From JBGTFE01 sp041747435 (GTDB taxonomy: Bacteria; Acidobacteriota; Blastocatellia; Pyrinomonadales; Pyrinomonadaceae), in NCBI GenBank assembly GCA_041747435.1, contig JBGTFE010000117.1, forward strand, positions 1 through 64,000: a stretch of DNA of 64,000 nucleotides. Direction: 5' to 3'. The notes below the pieces were generated by a model. That model saw nothing but the letters and a program-made list of their open reading frames with translations. It had not been told where the DNA came from and did not search any database. A program made the position numbers and the translations under genes. This document shows positions 7,655 through 16,724 of the stretch, piece by piece. Each line of letters opens with the position of its first letter. The first letter of the stretch is position 1.

Positions 7655-9841
7655 TTATTTTAATTTTTCGAGCCGTCCGCTGACGTCGCGGTAATCGACG
7701 TTCTCCGCGTAGATCTTTTCAAAATATTCGAGCGCCTTTTCCTCGTCGCCGCCGATCTGATACGCGCTGGCGATCTCGTAAAAGAGCGCCTGCTTTTCTT
7801 CTTTGTTCAGATCGGGCACTTCCAATCCGCGCTGATACCACACGATGGCGAGATTCGGCATTCCTTTTTCGATAAAGCAATGTCCGAGAAGATTTGCGCA
7901 TTGGAAAAAACGCCGGGTGCCGTCGGCGGGCGAAGCTAAATTTATCGCGTCTTGAAATTCGCGCGCTGCTTCTTCCATCAAACCCATCTCTTTGTATGCG
8001 ATCGCCATATGATAATGCGTATCGTAATCGCCGCTTTGCTCGTTTTCGTTATCTTCAAAACCGAGGTCGCTTTTGAATTCGTCGAGCATAATATCTGCGC
8101 TTTTTGCGTCAGGCGGAACGGCTTCAAACGATTCTGTTTCGACTATTTCGGCGACAACTTCCGGCGCAGGTTCGGTTTGAACTTTTTCTCCTAATCGCCC
8201 GCGCAGCTCCGCAATATTTTTCCGGTTTCCGAACTCGCCTTCCAAGGCGCTCAGTGACTTTTCGGCTAATTCACCATAACCCTCGGCGATGTAGAATTCG
8301 ATGCTTTCAATTTCCTTTTCGAGCCTGAGCTGATCGGAAGCTTTGAGCTCCACGTCGTCCTTTTCGATTATTTCGGCTTTTTCCGAGTATGCTTCGTCAA
8401 TAACGCCCTCGACAATGTATTCGGCAAATTCTTCTCCCGCCGCGCCGTTTGAACCATTTGAACCGTTCGAGGCAGCCGAATTTAAATCGATAAACTGATC
8501 GGTTCCGCTGAGATCAATGCTGCTGTTCAGGTTCCCGAAAGTATTTTCACAAATTTCGCCTTGGGCACCGGCGACGCTTTCAGCCTTTATTTCTCTATCT
8601 TGCAAATCCGGCTCGTCCTGCGAAGGTGTTTCCGCGCCAAGCAGCGGTTCTGCTTCGAGTTCGTCGAATCCATGCTCGGCTTTGATCTCCTGCAGCCGTT
8701 GCGCGTAAGTGGTTTCGTGCGGCGATATCATCACGAGCTGCGTCAACGCGTATCGTTCGTCGTCAACAGATGAATTCAGACGGGCGGTCTCCGCCAAGCC
8801 TTCGAGCGATTTTTTCAACTCGGATTCATCTCGATGCCAGCCGTGATAACGTACCGCCAAACGCAAGGCGTCAAGATGCTCCGGGTTTCGAGCCAAAATC
8901 TCGTTAGTCCACCTTAAAAATTCTTCAGACTGTCCGCCGACCAATAAATGCTCGGACGACATCGAAAGGATTCGCGTCGCTGAATTTAGATCGCCTTCTT
9001 TCAAATAAATTTCGACAAGGTCTAAAAATTTCGGATAATTTGCTGGTTCCTGCTCGACGAGTTTGACGATCGTGCGTTCGGCTTCCCGCGGATTGTTCGT
9101 ATCAACGTAACAATCGATCAAAAGAAGCAGAACGTCGCGCGCGTAAGGCTGCTGCTCGAGCACTTCTTCCAGAATCTTCGCAGCTTCGTCCGCGCAGCCG
9201 AGTTTAATTTGGGTATCAACATAACCTTTGAGCGCGCGTAAATTCAGCCGATTTATTTCCAAAGCACGCGAAAAAGTCGCCAACGCGGATTCATATTGTT
9301 TTTGCGCCGACAATCTCGATCCGGCTTCGGTAAACGCTTTCGCAGCGTCCTCTTTCTGATCTTCCTTCCAGTAAATTTCGGCGATCTTCAGATAAATTTC
9401 GGTGTCGTTCGGGTCTAATTCGGCAATCTGTTTCCATATCGTCAGCGCTTCGATCATCAAACCTTTTCGCTGATAATCTTCCGCCACCGATCTGTAATGA
9501 ATTCGCGCTTCAGAATAAGAACCTTTGAGCTGGTAAAGCTGTGCGAGCTTTGCCGAAATTTCCATCGAATCAGGCTTCAGTCGCGCGATTTTGTTGTAAA
9601 TAGCGATCGCTTTTTGCGAAAATCCTTCGTCGTTATAATGCTCCGCAACCTGCGTAAAGCAGCCGACTGCTTCCTGCTTTTCTGCGTTTTTTAAATAGAG
9701 ATCGCCGAGTATATTGAGCGTCCCAAAATCCCTGGGATCGGCTTCTACTACTTGTCGGTATTCGCTGATCGCCGCGCGAATCTTGCCCTGCGACAAAAAT
9801 CGCTCTGCGTTTCGCATTGCTTTTATTTTATCGAAACCCAT
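7655..9841 (-). CDS. Large TPR-repeat protein
   Basis: This 728-residue cytosolic protein has many tetratricopeptide repeats. Near the N-terminus there are about six 34-residue units (for example AISEYRQVVEADPRDFGTLNILG, given here only as a pattern: it spans residues 19-41), continuing to about residue 370. An acidic low-complexity linker follows with SNGSNGSNG near residue 459. At least two more TPRs lie near the C-terminus (HYHMAIAYKEMGLMEEA, ALEYFEKIYAEN). Such proteins serve as scaffolds. The partner is unknown. Neither candidate start has a clear Shine-Dalgarno sequence. Confidence 0.88.
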   Translation of the reverse strand: MGFDKIKAMRNAERFLSQGKIRAAISEYRQVVEADPRDFGTLNILGDLYLKNAEKQEAVGCFTQVAEHYNDEGFSQKAIAIYNKIARLKPDSMEISAKLAQLYQLKGSYSEARIHYRSVAEDYQRKGLMIEALTIWKQIAELDPNDTEIYLKIAEIYWKEDQKEDAAKAFTEAGSRLSAQKQYESALATFSRALEINRLNLRALKGYVDTQIKLGCADEAAKILEEVLEQQPYARDVLLLLIDCYVDTNNPREAERTIVKLVEQEPANYPKFLDLVEIYLKEGDLNSATRILSMSSEHLLVGGQSEEFLRWTNEILARNPEHLDALRLAVRYHGWHRDESELKKSLEGLAETARLNSSVDDERYALTQLVMISPHETTYAQRLQEIKAEHGFDELEAEPLLGAETPSQDEPDLQDREIKAESVAGAQGEICENTFGNLNSSIDLSGTDQFIDLNSAASNGSNGSNGAAGEEFAEYIVEGVIDEAYSEKAEIIEKDDVELKASDQLRLEKEIESIEFYIAEGYGELAEKSLSALEGEFGNRKNIAELRGRLGEKVQTEPAPEVVAEIVETESFEAVPPDAKSADIMLDEFKSDLGFEDNENEQSGDYDTHYHMAIAYKEMGLMEEAAREFQDAINLASPADGTRRFFQCANLLGHCFIEKGMPNLAIVWYQRGLEVPDLNKEEKQALFYEIASAYQIGGDEEKALEYFEKIYAENVDYRDVSGRLEKLK

Positions 9842-9936
9842 TTGGAAAAGAGGAAATTAAATCCGAACGCTCAATTAGAAGTTGTTTTAAATTCGTTGTG
9901 AGAAGCACCGCATTTTTTTGCTTACGCGCCTCATTT

Positions 9937-9966
9937 AAGCTAGCACGCCAAGCTAAATCGTGTCAA
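9937..9966 (-). promoter_or_regulatory. Possible sigma-70 promoter of the TPR gene
   Basis: On the minus strand TTGACA (9966-9961) is followed after 18 bp by TAGCTT (9942-9937). That predicts a leader of about 90 nt to the TPR start. The -35 box is perfect and the -10 box is poor. Confidence 0.35.
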
Positions 9967-10095
9967 TAAATTTTAACATATTTTATTATGTTTAACACCA
10001 GTCTTTGTATTTTGGCGGTTTTGATTTTTCGAATTTATTTTCATAGTCTAATGCTTTAATTTCCAAAGCGTTCGGAATCGATTTTTCGGAAAACT

Positions 10096-11136
10096 ATGAA
10101 AGCGATAATTTTAGCGGGCGGAAAAGGCACGCGGCTTCGACCTTTGACGATCTACACGCCAAAGCCGGTCGTCCCGTTTTTGAACCAGCCGTTTCTGCTT
10201 TATCAACTAAAAATCCTCGAGCGCGCGGGCATTCGTGACATAACTTTGAGCTTGAGCTATCAACCCGATAAGATCGAGCAGGTTCTTGGCGATGGCTCTG
10301 AATACAACGTCAATCTCACTTTTGTAACCGAACCTTCCCCGCTGGGAACGGGCGGCGCGTACAAGTTCGCCGCTGACTCGATCGCCGAGACGACTCTTGT
10401 GCTTAACGGCGATATTTTGACCGATGTCGATATTTCGAAGATCGTAAAATTTCATGCCGAAAAAAAGGCTGAAGCTACGATCGTTTTGACACCGGTGGAA
10501 AATCCTTCCCGTTACGGACTGGTTGAAACCGAACCGGACGGAAAAATTCTGCGGTTTCTGGAAAAACCGAAGCCTGAGGAAGCGGCATCGCTCACCGCAA
10601 ATAACATAAACGCAGGCATTTACATTCTCGAACCGAGCGTGCTCGATCTTATTCCGAAAGGCGAAAACCGCTCGTTTGAATACAATGTTTTTCCCGATCT
10701 TCTGGAAAAAAACAGACCGTTTTTTGCGTATATTTTAGAAAAAAATTATTGGCGCGATATCGGAAATCCCGACAGTTATCTAACGGCGCATCTCGATTTT
10801 TTGAGCGGAAAGATCAAAGGTTTCGCGGTAGAATCAAAACGCGACGATTCCGACATTTCTCACAAAGCGACAGTCGATAAAAAATCGGTCATCGGCGGAG
10901 ACTGTGTCATAAAACCGGGCGCGCGAATCGCAAATTCGGTCATCGGCGCCGGCGTTCACGTTGAAGAAAAATCGGTGATCGAAAATTCGGTGATCTGGTC
11001 GCACACGCGAATTTCCGGCGGAGCGCGCATTGAAAATTCGGTGCTCGGGCGCAGCTGTTTTATCGGAAAAAATGCTGTCGTCGGCGGCGCAATTCTCGGA
11101 GACAAAACTTCGCTCACCGACTACACGCGAGTCTAG
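10096..11136 (+). CDS. Sugar-1-phosphate nucleotidyltransferase with left-handed beta-helix tail
   Basis: The enzyme joins a sugar-1-phosphate to an NTP to make an NDP-sugar. Residues 1-230 form the nucleotidyltransferase domain with the signature LAGGKGTRLRPLT, then EPSPLGTGGA and VLNGDILTD, the metal-binding Asp region. From about residue 255, hexapeptide repeats (SVIGGDCVIKPGARI and similar) form a left-handed beta helix. The architecture matches mannose-1-phosphate guanylyltransferase and glucose-1-phosphate thymidylyltransferase-like enzymes, and the true sugar cannot be read from sequence. mutM starts 4 bp after the stop codon. Confidence 0.9.
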   Translation: MKAIILAGGKGTRLRPLTIYTPKPVVPFLNQPFLLYQLKILERAGIRDITLSLSYQPDKIEQVLGDGSEYNVNLTFVTEPSPLGTGGAYKFAADSIAETTLVLNGDILTDVDISKIVKFHAEKKAEATIVLTPVENPSRYGLVETEPDGKILRFLEKPKPEEAASLTANNINAGIYILEPSVLDLIPKGENRSFEYNVFPDLLEKNRPFFAYILEKNYWRDIGNPDSYLTAHLDFLSGKIKGFAVESKRDDSDISHKATVDKKSVIGGDCVIKPGARIANSVIGAGVHVEEKSVIENSVIWSHTRISGGARIENSVLGRSCFIGKNAVVGGAILGDKTSLTDYTRV

Positions 11137-11140
11137 AATT

Positions 11141-11974
11141 ATGCCCGAATTGCCGGAAGTCGAATTGGTAACGCGATCGCTCGACAGACTCGTTTCAAAT
11201 CGAAAGATCATCGCCGCCGAGTTGCTGCGGGAACGCCTCGCGCCTTCAAATACACCGCCCGAATTTGCCGAAAAGTTGAAAGATTCAACAATAACGCGCG
11301 TTCATCGGCGCGGAAAGCACATTCTTTTTGATCTGGACAACGGTCGAACTTTGATCGCGCACCTCCGAATGAGCGGGCGTTTTTTGCTTTTGCCTGTTGA
11401 GAGCGGTTTACCGAAATTTACTCACGCGATTTTGTATTTTTCGGACGAAGCGCGCCTTATTTTTCAGGATCAGAGACATTTCGGAATGATGAAAATAGTT
11501 GAAACCGCCGAACTTTACGAAGCAAAAGAGCTGAAAAAACTCGCGCCGGAACCTTTTTCCAACGAATTTGACACGAAATATCTACGCGCCGTCCTAAAAT
11601 CGTCGAAACGACCGCTGAAACTTCTGCTTTTGGATCAAACACAGGTTCTCGGGCTCGGAAATATTTATGCTTCCGAGGCATTGTTTCTCGCGAAATTACA
11701 TCCGCAAAAGAGCGCCGCGAAAGTTTCGGCAAAAAAGGCGAACGTTTTACACGGAAAGATTCGCAAAATTCTTAGCGAAGCGATAGCGCACATCGAAGCC
11801 TCAGGAGTGAATCACGAGAATGTTGATGAGACCTATTTCAACAGCGAAAACGAAAACGGCTGGCGCGTTTACGACCGTGAAAACGAGCCATGCGTAAATT
11901 GCGAAACGCCGATCATACGCACAAAACAAGGCGGGCGCTCGACCTATTTTTGCCCGCGATGTCAGAAAAAATAA
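11141..11974 (+). CDS. mutM: Formamidopyrimidine-DNA glycosylase
   Basis: MutM removes 8-oxoguanine and ring-opened purines and nicks the abasic site. The chosen start gives MPELPEVE, which puts the catalytic Pro at residue 2 and Glu at 3 as required. A longer upstream frame lies inside the previous gene. The beta-clamp Lys is in HRRGKHILFDL, the helix-two-turn-helix region has LLLLDQTQVLGLGNIYA, and the C-terminal zinc finger has CVNC and CPRC. It is coupled to the nucleotidyltransferase gene by a 4-bp gap. Confidence 0.96.
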   Translation: MPELPEVELVTRSLDRLVSNRKIIAAELLRERLAPSNTPPEFAEKLKDSTITRVHRRGKHILFDLDNGRTLIAHLRMSGRFLLLPVESGLPKFTHAILYFSDEARLIFQDQRHFGMMKIVETAELYEAKELKKLAPEPFSNEFDTKYLRAVLKSSKRPLKLLLLDQTQVLGLGNIYASEALFLAKLHPQKSAAKVSAKKANVLHGKIRKILSEAIAHIEASGVNHENVDETYFNSENENGWRVYDRENEPCVNCETPIIRTKQGGRSTYFCPRCQKK

Positions 11975-11980
11975 GATGCG

Positions 11981-12009
11981 TTGACATTTCCTAAAACAAA
12001 GCGCAAAAT
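11981..12009 (+). promoter_or_regulatory. Possible sigma-70 promoter for the exported protein gene
   Basis: TTGACA at 11981-11986 is followed after 17 bp by CAAAAT at 12004-12009 (four of six consensus positions). It lies 25 bp before the ATG at 12034. Confidence 0.4.
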
Positions 12010-12033
12010 CATCAAAAAATCGGGTGAAAGATT

Positions 12034-12663
12034 ATGAAAAAGCTTTTGTTTTACTTATTAGTTTTTGCCGCGTTCGGTTTGATCTTTCCGTCAAACGCGA
12101 TGGCGTGCGCCTGCTGCGCCGAGCCCGGAACCTATATGATCCGGACCGGAAAAGCCTCGGAATACGAGCTCGGCTTACTTCGCGAAATGACTTTTGACGG
12201 GGAAGCAACTTTGTTTATGACCGAAGCCGGATTTGACGGGATCAAAGGTTTGAGCGAAGCCGAAATGGGCATGGAGGCAGAAGGCTGGACGGGTTCAGTC
12301 CAGGATTTCGATATCGCGAATACGTTTGTCGCGAAAACCTGGAAGTTTAACTTTGAGGCGTCCACGGGAAAATCGGGAATTTTGACCTTGCCGATGCCGG
12401 CGCAAATGCTGCAATTCAAAGTCGATATCCACGACAACAAAGACCGCGGCTTGGGTCCGGTGCTGTACAAAGAATGGCGGTTCAGGGGAGCGGTTTCGAG
12501 CGGAACCGGCATCTTTAAGTCGAGCATTATTCGCCCGACGAGTTATTTTCTGGTTTTTCAGGGACGCGGAAACGGCTGCGACAACGCCGAAGATTTTACG
12601 CATTGGCGGCTCGAAATAAACGGTCGCAAAGCCAAATACGCGTTTTTCGGTAAGCTAAAATAA
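12034..12663 (+). CDS. Exported hypothetical protein with CACC motif
   Basis: This 209-residue protein has a signal peptide of about 27 residues ending SNAMA, followed directly by a CACCAEPGTY motif with three cysteines at the mature N-terminus. The rest is predicted mostly beta strand, with no membrane anchor. I do not recognise a family. The Cys cluster could bind a metal or form disulfides in the periplasm. It sits 40 bp upstream of the S41 peptidase gene, also exported, and the two may be co-transcribed. Confidence 0.75.
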   Translation: MKKLLFYLLVFAAFGLIFPSNAMACACCAEPGTYMIRTGKASEYELGLLREMTFDGEATLFMTEAGFDGIKGLSEAEMGMEAEGWTGSVQDFDIANTFVAKTWKFNFEASTGKSGILTLPMPAQMLQFKVDIHDNKDRGLGPVLYKEWRFRGAVSSGTGIFKSSIIRPTSYFLVFQGRGNGCDNAEDFTHWRLEINGRKAKYAFFGKLK

Positions 12664-12702
12664 GGCGAAGAGGCTCAGAGCGAAGACGGACCGAGGTAAA
12701 AC

Positions 12703-14073
12703 ATGAAAAATAATTTGTATCTTTCGACTTTAGTCCTTTTTTTCAGCCTGCTTCTACTTTTTTCAAGTCAGCAAACAGCGTTTTCCCAGACGGAAAAGCC
12801 AAAAAAAGTAAGTGGCGACACAAAAAGACATCGCGCGGTTTCTATCGCCTTACTAGAAGAAATAAAGGATAACCTGAAAAAGTATTATTACGACAAAACC
12901 TTTCACGGAATGGATCTGGACGCAAAGGTCAAAGCCGCAAAGGAAAGGATCAATACGCTCGAATTTAATTGGCAAATGTATCGCGTCCTAGTCCAATTTC
13001 TGATGGATTTTGACGATTCGCACACGCGATTTCATTTGCCTCCGCGCACGGACTATTTCGATTATGGATTTTCGATGCAAATGTTCGGCAACGATTGTTT
13101 CGTCATTTCGGTGAAGAAAGGCAGCGACGCGGAGAAACAGGGTTTGAAGGTCGGCGATCAAATTACGAGGATCGGTAAATTTAAACCGAACCGCAGTGAC
13201 CTTTGGAAAATCATATATGTTGTCTACAAGCTCGACCCGTCTGATACGATCGATCTCTCGTTGACGACGCTCGACGGCTCGCAGCAGATAATCACCATCA
13301 AAGCTAAAACGATGACGCAGAAGGAGCGGCGCGAAGAGTTGAAGAAAAGAAAAGGTGAAGAGAAATTTAAGCCGTTCAGGTGTCAGGAAGTCGATTCAAG
13401 AGTGATCGCCTGCAAATTGTATTCGTTCGTCGTTGAGAAAAATGATATCGATAAGATGATCACCCAGATAAAGAATTATCAGAAAATGATTCTCGATCTG
13501 CGGGGTAACGGCGGCGGTTTGGTTTCGATCGAAGAATATTTGCTCGGTCATTTTTTCGAGCGCGACCTGAAGATCGCCAATATCATCACAAGGGATAAAA
13601 CCGAGGAGCGTTTTGCGAAAACGCGCGGCGACCGCGTATTCAAGGGTGAGCTCGTGGTTTTGATTGACAGCCGTTCGGCTTCTGCCGCCGAAATGACTGC
13701 GCGGGTTTTGCAGCTTGAAAATCGCGCAAAAATCGTCGGCGATATCAGCAGCGGCGCTGTTATGACGAGCTACAACCTGGGTTTGTTCAGTCCGGCGAGT
13801 GCTCTTGCCGACATTGTTATTTCGCCCCTCGGAATGAGCGTGACGGTTGCCGATGTTGTAATGCGCGACGGAAGCCGTTTGGAAAAAGTCGGCGTGATTC
13901 CCGATTTTCTCGCGGTGCCCACGTCTATGGCGCTGAATAAAAAACTGGATGCGGTGCTCGCCTATGCAGCAACAATGCTCGGAGCGGAGCTGACGCCTGA
14001 AAAAGCGGGTGAATTTTATTTCATAACGCAAAAGGACATTGACGAAGACGCCAGCGCTGATGACGACCAATGA
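12703..14073 (+). CDS. S41 family C-terminal processing-type peptidase
   Basis: This is an exported serine peptidase of 456 residues. A signal peptide ends near residue 28 (QTAFSQ). A PDZ-like region follows around residues 115-205 (GSDAEKQGLKVGDQITRIG), then the S41 catalytic domain with ILDLRGNGGG. The nucleophile Ser is in DSRSASAAEMTAR. The Lys that usually completes the CtpA dyad in a GKG motif is not seen. The matching stretch reads GDISSGAVMTSYN. Either another residue serves as base, as in tricorn-type members, or activity is reduced. Peptide targets are unknown. Confidence 0.86.
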   Translation: MKNNLYLSTLVLFFSLLLLFSSQQTAFSQTEKPKKVSGDTKRHRAVSIALLEEIKDNLKKYYYDKTFHGMDLDAKVKAAKERINTLEFNWQMYRVLVQFLMDFDDSHTRFHLPPRTDYFDYGFSMQMFGNDCFVISVKKGSDAEKQGLKVGDQITRIGKFKPNRSDLWKIIYVVYKLDPSDTIDLSLTTLDGSQQIITIKAKTMTQKERREELKKRKGEEKFKPFRCQEVDSRVIACKLYSFVVEKNDIDKMITQIKNYQKMILDLRGNGGGLVSIEEYLLGHFFERDLKIANIITRDKTEERFAKTRGDRVFKGELVVLIDSRSASAAEMTARVLQLENRAKIVGDISSGAVMTSYNLGLFSPASALADIVISPLGMSVTVADVVMRDGSRLEKVGVIPDFLAVPTSMALNKKLDAVLAYAATMLGAELTPEKAGEFYFITQKDIDEDASADDDQ

Positions 14074-14131
14074 TTTTGCGCCCGGATGCTTGACACCTAC
14101 CCGTCAAAACCGCATCATGAAATTTACTTTT

Positions 14132-14185
14132 CGTGGTGAGTTATAGCGACTTGCGACCACGTAAAATAAACTGCTAAACAGCGAA
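14132..14185 (+). ncRNA. SAM-II-type riboswitch aptamer (candidate)
   Basis: P1 is CGTGGT (14132-14137) with ACCACG (14156-14161). The loop ends with TTGC just before the P1 3' strand, and after P1 come TAAAATAAA and GCTAAA (14173-14178). These are the conserved blocks of the SAM-II (metA) aptamer as I remember it. TAGC in the loop (14144-14147) can pair with GCTA (14173-14176), giving the pseudoknot. The 3' part AAACAGCGA (14176-14184) is also complementary over 9 bp to TCGCTGTTT (14208-14216) in the downstream terminator. That gives a mutually exclusive antiterminator. The controlled gene makes methionine, which fits SAM repression. Confidence 0.72.
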
Positions 14186-14205
14186 AAGAGAGAATTTCAA
14201 AAAAG

Positions 14206-14234
14206 TCTCGCTGTTTTGGCGAGATTTTTCTTTT
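14206..14234 (+). terminator. Intrinsic terminator of the riboswitch expression platform
   Basis: Stem TCTCGC (14206-14211) pairs with GCGAGA (14219-14224) around loop TGTTTTG, followed by TTTTTCTTTT directly before the ATG at 14235. The 3' arm GCGAGA is also the only purine-rich stretch available as a Shine-Dalgarno sequence, so the hairpin could block both transcription and translation. Confidence 0.82.
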
Positions 14235-16133
14235 ATGAAAGACTTTCGCGAAATTTTAGAATCCGACGGTGTTTATGTTTTCGATGGCGCGGTCGGAACG
14301 CGCTTTTACGACAAGGGCATCTATATCAATCGCTCTTACGACGAATTGAATTTGACCCAGCCCGATCTCGTCCGCGAGGTTCACGCCGAATATGTGAAAG
14401 CCGGCGCGGACATAATTGAGACGAACACGTTCGGCGCGACGCGCCACAAGCTTCAGCACCACAGTCTCGAAAACAGATTAAAAGAAATAAACGTTGCCGG
14501 CGTCCGCATTGCGCGTGAAGCTGCGGGCGACGACGTTTTTGTCGCCGGCGCGATCGGACCGCTGGAGCTGCGCATCGAGCCATTTGGTCCGACGTCGTTC
14601 GATGAAGCAAAAGAAATGTTCAAAGAACAGGCGGAAGCACTGCTCGAAGGCGGCATCGATCTGTTTGTTCTCGAGACTTTTTCGGATATTTCCGAGATCG
14701 AGCAAGCGATAAATGCGGTGCGCGAAGTTTGCGATCTGCCGATCTTCGCGCAGATGACGATAACGACTGAAGGCAAAACCGTTTTTGGTGTTACGCCGGA
14801 ACTTTTCACGCAAAAGCTCGACGAGCTCGGCGCGGACGTTATCGGGTTGAACTGCGGCGTCGGTCCGACGCACATTTTGACAACGCTTGAAAAAATGCGT
14901 CTTGCAACGACGAAAAAACTTTCCGCGCAGCCGAATGCGGGTTTGCCGCGCGACGTTCAGGGGCGGCAGTTTTATATGTCATCGCCGGAATATATGTCAA
15001 AATTCGCGAAGCGCTTTATCAAAGCGGGCGCGAAGTTCGTCGGCGGGTGCTGCGGCACAACGCCAAAACATACAAAGCTAATGGCGGACGCGGTTCGGGC
15101 GATCTCGCCCAGAGCGGCGAAAACAAAAGCGGCGGCAGCAATTCCGGCGATAGTCATGGATCTGACACCGCCGGATATTCAGGTCGTTCCGGCGGAAGAG
15201 CGTTCAAAATGGGCGCGAAAAGTTGCTCGCGGCGAATTTGTAACTTCGGTTGAAGTTTTGCCGCCGAAAGGTGTCGACGCCACGAAAACGCTCGAAGCGA
15301 TAAGACTGCTTGTCGATGCAGGCGTGGATGCGGTAAATATTCCGGACGGACCGCGCGCGCAAACTCGTATGTCGGCGCAGGCAACGGCAATTCTCGTTGA
15401 GCAACAAGTCGGAATCGAAGCCGTTTTGCATTACTGCTGCCGTGACCGCAATTTGCTTGGAATGATGTCAGATCTGCTCGGCGCGGCGGCGCTTGGGCTT
15501 CGCAATCTTTTGATCATCACCGGCGATCCTCCGAAAATGGGACCGTTTCCCGACGCAACCGCCGTTTTCGACATCGATTCGATCGGTTTGACAAATATGG
15601 TCAACAAGCTCAATCACGGGCTCGATCTTGGCAATAATCCGATCGGGCAGCCGACCGCTTTTTCGATCGGCGTCGGTGTAAATCCGGGCGCGATAAATCT
15701 GGAAGAAGAAATTCGCCGTTTTGAATGGAAGGTCGAAGCCGGCGCGGAATATGCGATAACACAGCCGGTTTACGATACAACGCAGCTAAAAGACTTTCTC
15801 AAAAAGATCGAGCATGTCCGCATCCCGATCGTTGCCGGAATCTTCCCGCTGGTTTCGCTCCGCAACGCCGAATTTATGCAAAACGAAGTTCCCGGCATTG
15901 TCGTTACGTCCGACGTCCTCAAAAGAATGCGCAAAGCGAGCGACATTTCAAAAGAAGCCGCCCGCGAGGAAGGCATAAATATCGCGCGGGAATCGCTTGT
16001 CGAAGTCCGCGAACTGATTCAGGGTGTGCAGGTCTCGGCTCCGTTCGGCAACGTGAAATACGCGCTTCAGGTTTTTGACGTGCTGGACGAATTCAAAAGC
16101 CGCGCGACTTCACTTTCCGAACCTGCGGGCTAA
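14235..16133 (+). CDS. Bifunctional homocysteine S-methyltransferase / methylenetetrahydrofolate reductase
   Basis: This is a fusion of two methionine-synthesis activities in 632 residues. Residues 1-290 are a homocysteine methyltransferase barrel with zinc ligands in GLNCGVGP and VGGCCGTTPKH. Residues about 335-615 are a MetF-type reductase that makes methyl-THF using a flavin (FVTSVEVLPPKG, NLLIITGDPP, AITQPVYDT). The same fusion is known from Firmicutes (YitJ type). The gene stands alone behind the SAM-II-like riboswitch and terminator, so it is likely turned off when SAM is plentiful. Confidence 0.94.
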   Translation: MKDFREILESDGVYVFDGAVGTRFYDKGIYINRSYDELNLTQPDLVREVHAEYVKAGADIIETNTFGATRHKLQHHSLENRLKEINVAGVRIAREAAGDDVFVAGAIGPLELRIEPFGPTSFDEAKEMFKEQAEALLEGGIDLFVLETFSDISEIEQAINAVREVCDLPIFAQMTITTEGKTVFGVTPELFTQKLDELGADVIGLNCGVGPTHILTTLEKMRLATTKKLSAQPNAGLPRDVQGRQFYMSSPEYMSKFAKRFIKAGAKFVGGCCGTTPKHTKLMADAVRAISPRAAKTKAAAAIPAIVMDLTPPDIQVVPAEERSKWARKVARGEFVTSVEVLPPKGVDATKTLEAIRLLVDAGVDAVNIPDGPRAQTRMSAQATAILVEQQVGIEAVLHYCCRDRNLLGMMSDLLGAAALGLRNLLIITGDPPKMGPFPDATAVFDIDSIGLTNMVNKLNHGLDLGNNPIGQPTAFSIGVGVNPGAINLEEEIRRFEWKVEAGAEYAITQPVYDTTQLKDFLKKIEHVRIPIVAGIFPLVSLRNAEFMQNEVPGIVVTSDVLKRMRKASDISKEAAREEGINIARESLVEVRELIQGVQVSAPFGNVKYALQVFDVLDEFKSRATSLSEPAG

Positions 16134-16170
16134 TCCTGCGCTTCAAAATCCGATCTTTATCGAAATTCGT

Positions 16171-16626
16171 TCATTTACCCGCGCCGGCTGATTGAGATTT
16201 CTTAAAATTTTCCTTTTCGGCTTCCATTTCCGCGCCGAGTTCTTTCAAAACAGCTTCGTCGAAGATTTTTTCGATCTTCGGGAACATCTCGCCTTCTTCT
16301 TCCTGAACGTGATGCGTGATGCTTTCCATCAGAACTTTTATTTTCGGCTCGAATGCGTCGCTGTCATCGACAAGTTCGCTAATTTCCCGAAGCAGTTCCT
16401 TCGCCACGTAATGTTCTTGAAAGCCTTCCGCTATGATGTCTTCGAGCTCTTTTTCTTCTTTCATTTTCGGATAAAAGATCGTCTCTTCAATATGCGTGTG
16501 GACGTCGAGTTCCGCCTTTATTTCTGCAAAAAGCGCCTTGTGTTCGTCGTCTTCGGTTGCCTTCACTCGTCCAAATAGATGTTCTACTTTTCGATGATCT
16601 GCTTTTAAGAGTTCTATTGCGTTCAT
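16171..16626 (-). CDS. Hemerythrin-like HHE domain protein
   Basis: This 151-residue protein has a four-helix hemerythrin fold with likely di-iron ligands in HRKVEHLF, HTHIEETIFYP, QEHYVAKELL and HHVQEEEGEMFP. Members sense or buffer oxygen or nitric oxide, or take part in iron-sulfur repair. I chose the ATG at 16626 because GGGAG sits 7 nt upstream. A Met 13 residues earlier has no such site. It is the downstream end of a minus-strand redox gene block. Confidence 0.88.
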   Translation of the reverse strand: MNAIELLKADHRKVEHLFGRVKATEDDEHKALFAEIKAELDVHTHIEETIFYPKMKEEKELEDIIAEGFQEHYVAKELLREISELVDDSDAFEPKIKVLMESITHHVQEEEGEMFPKIEKIFDEAVLKELGAEMEAEKENFKKSQSAGAGK

Positions 16627-16724
16627 AATGTCTCCCTCGTATTTTTTTGGATGTATTTGATACATTCGTCGTCAGGATTCTTATGAATCGCAATCGGTGT
16701 GCCAACTAATGGAGCACGCTCCGG

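Noticed and set aside
13396..14070. Minus-strand open frame opposite the S41 peptidase gene
   Set aside because: Shadow frame of a well-supported gene with unnatural composition.
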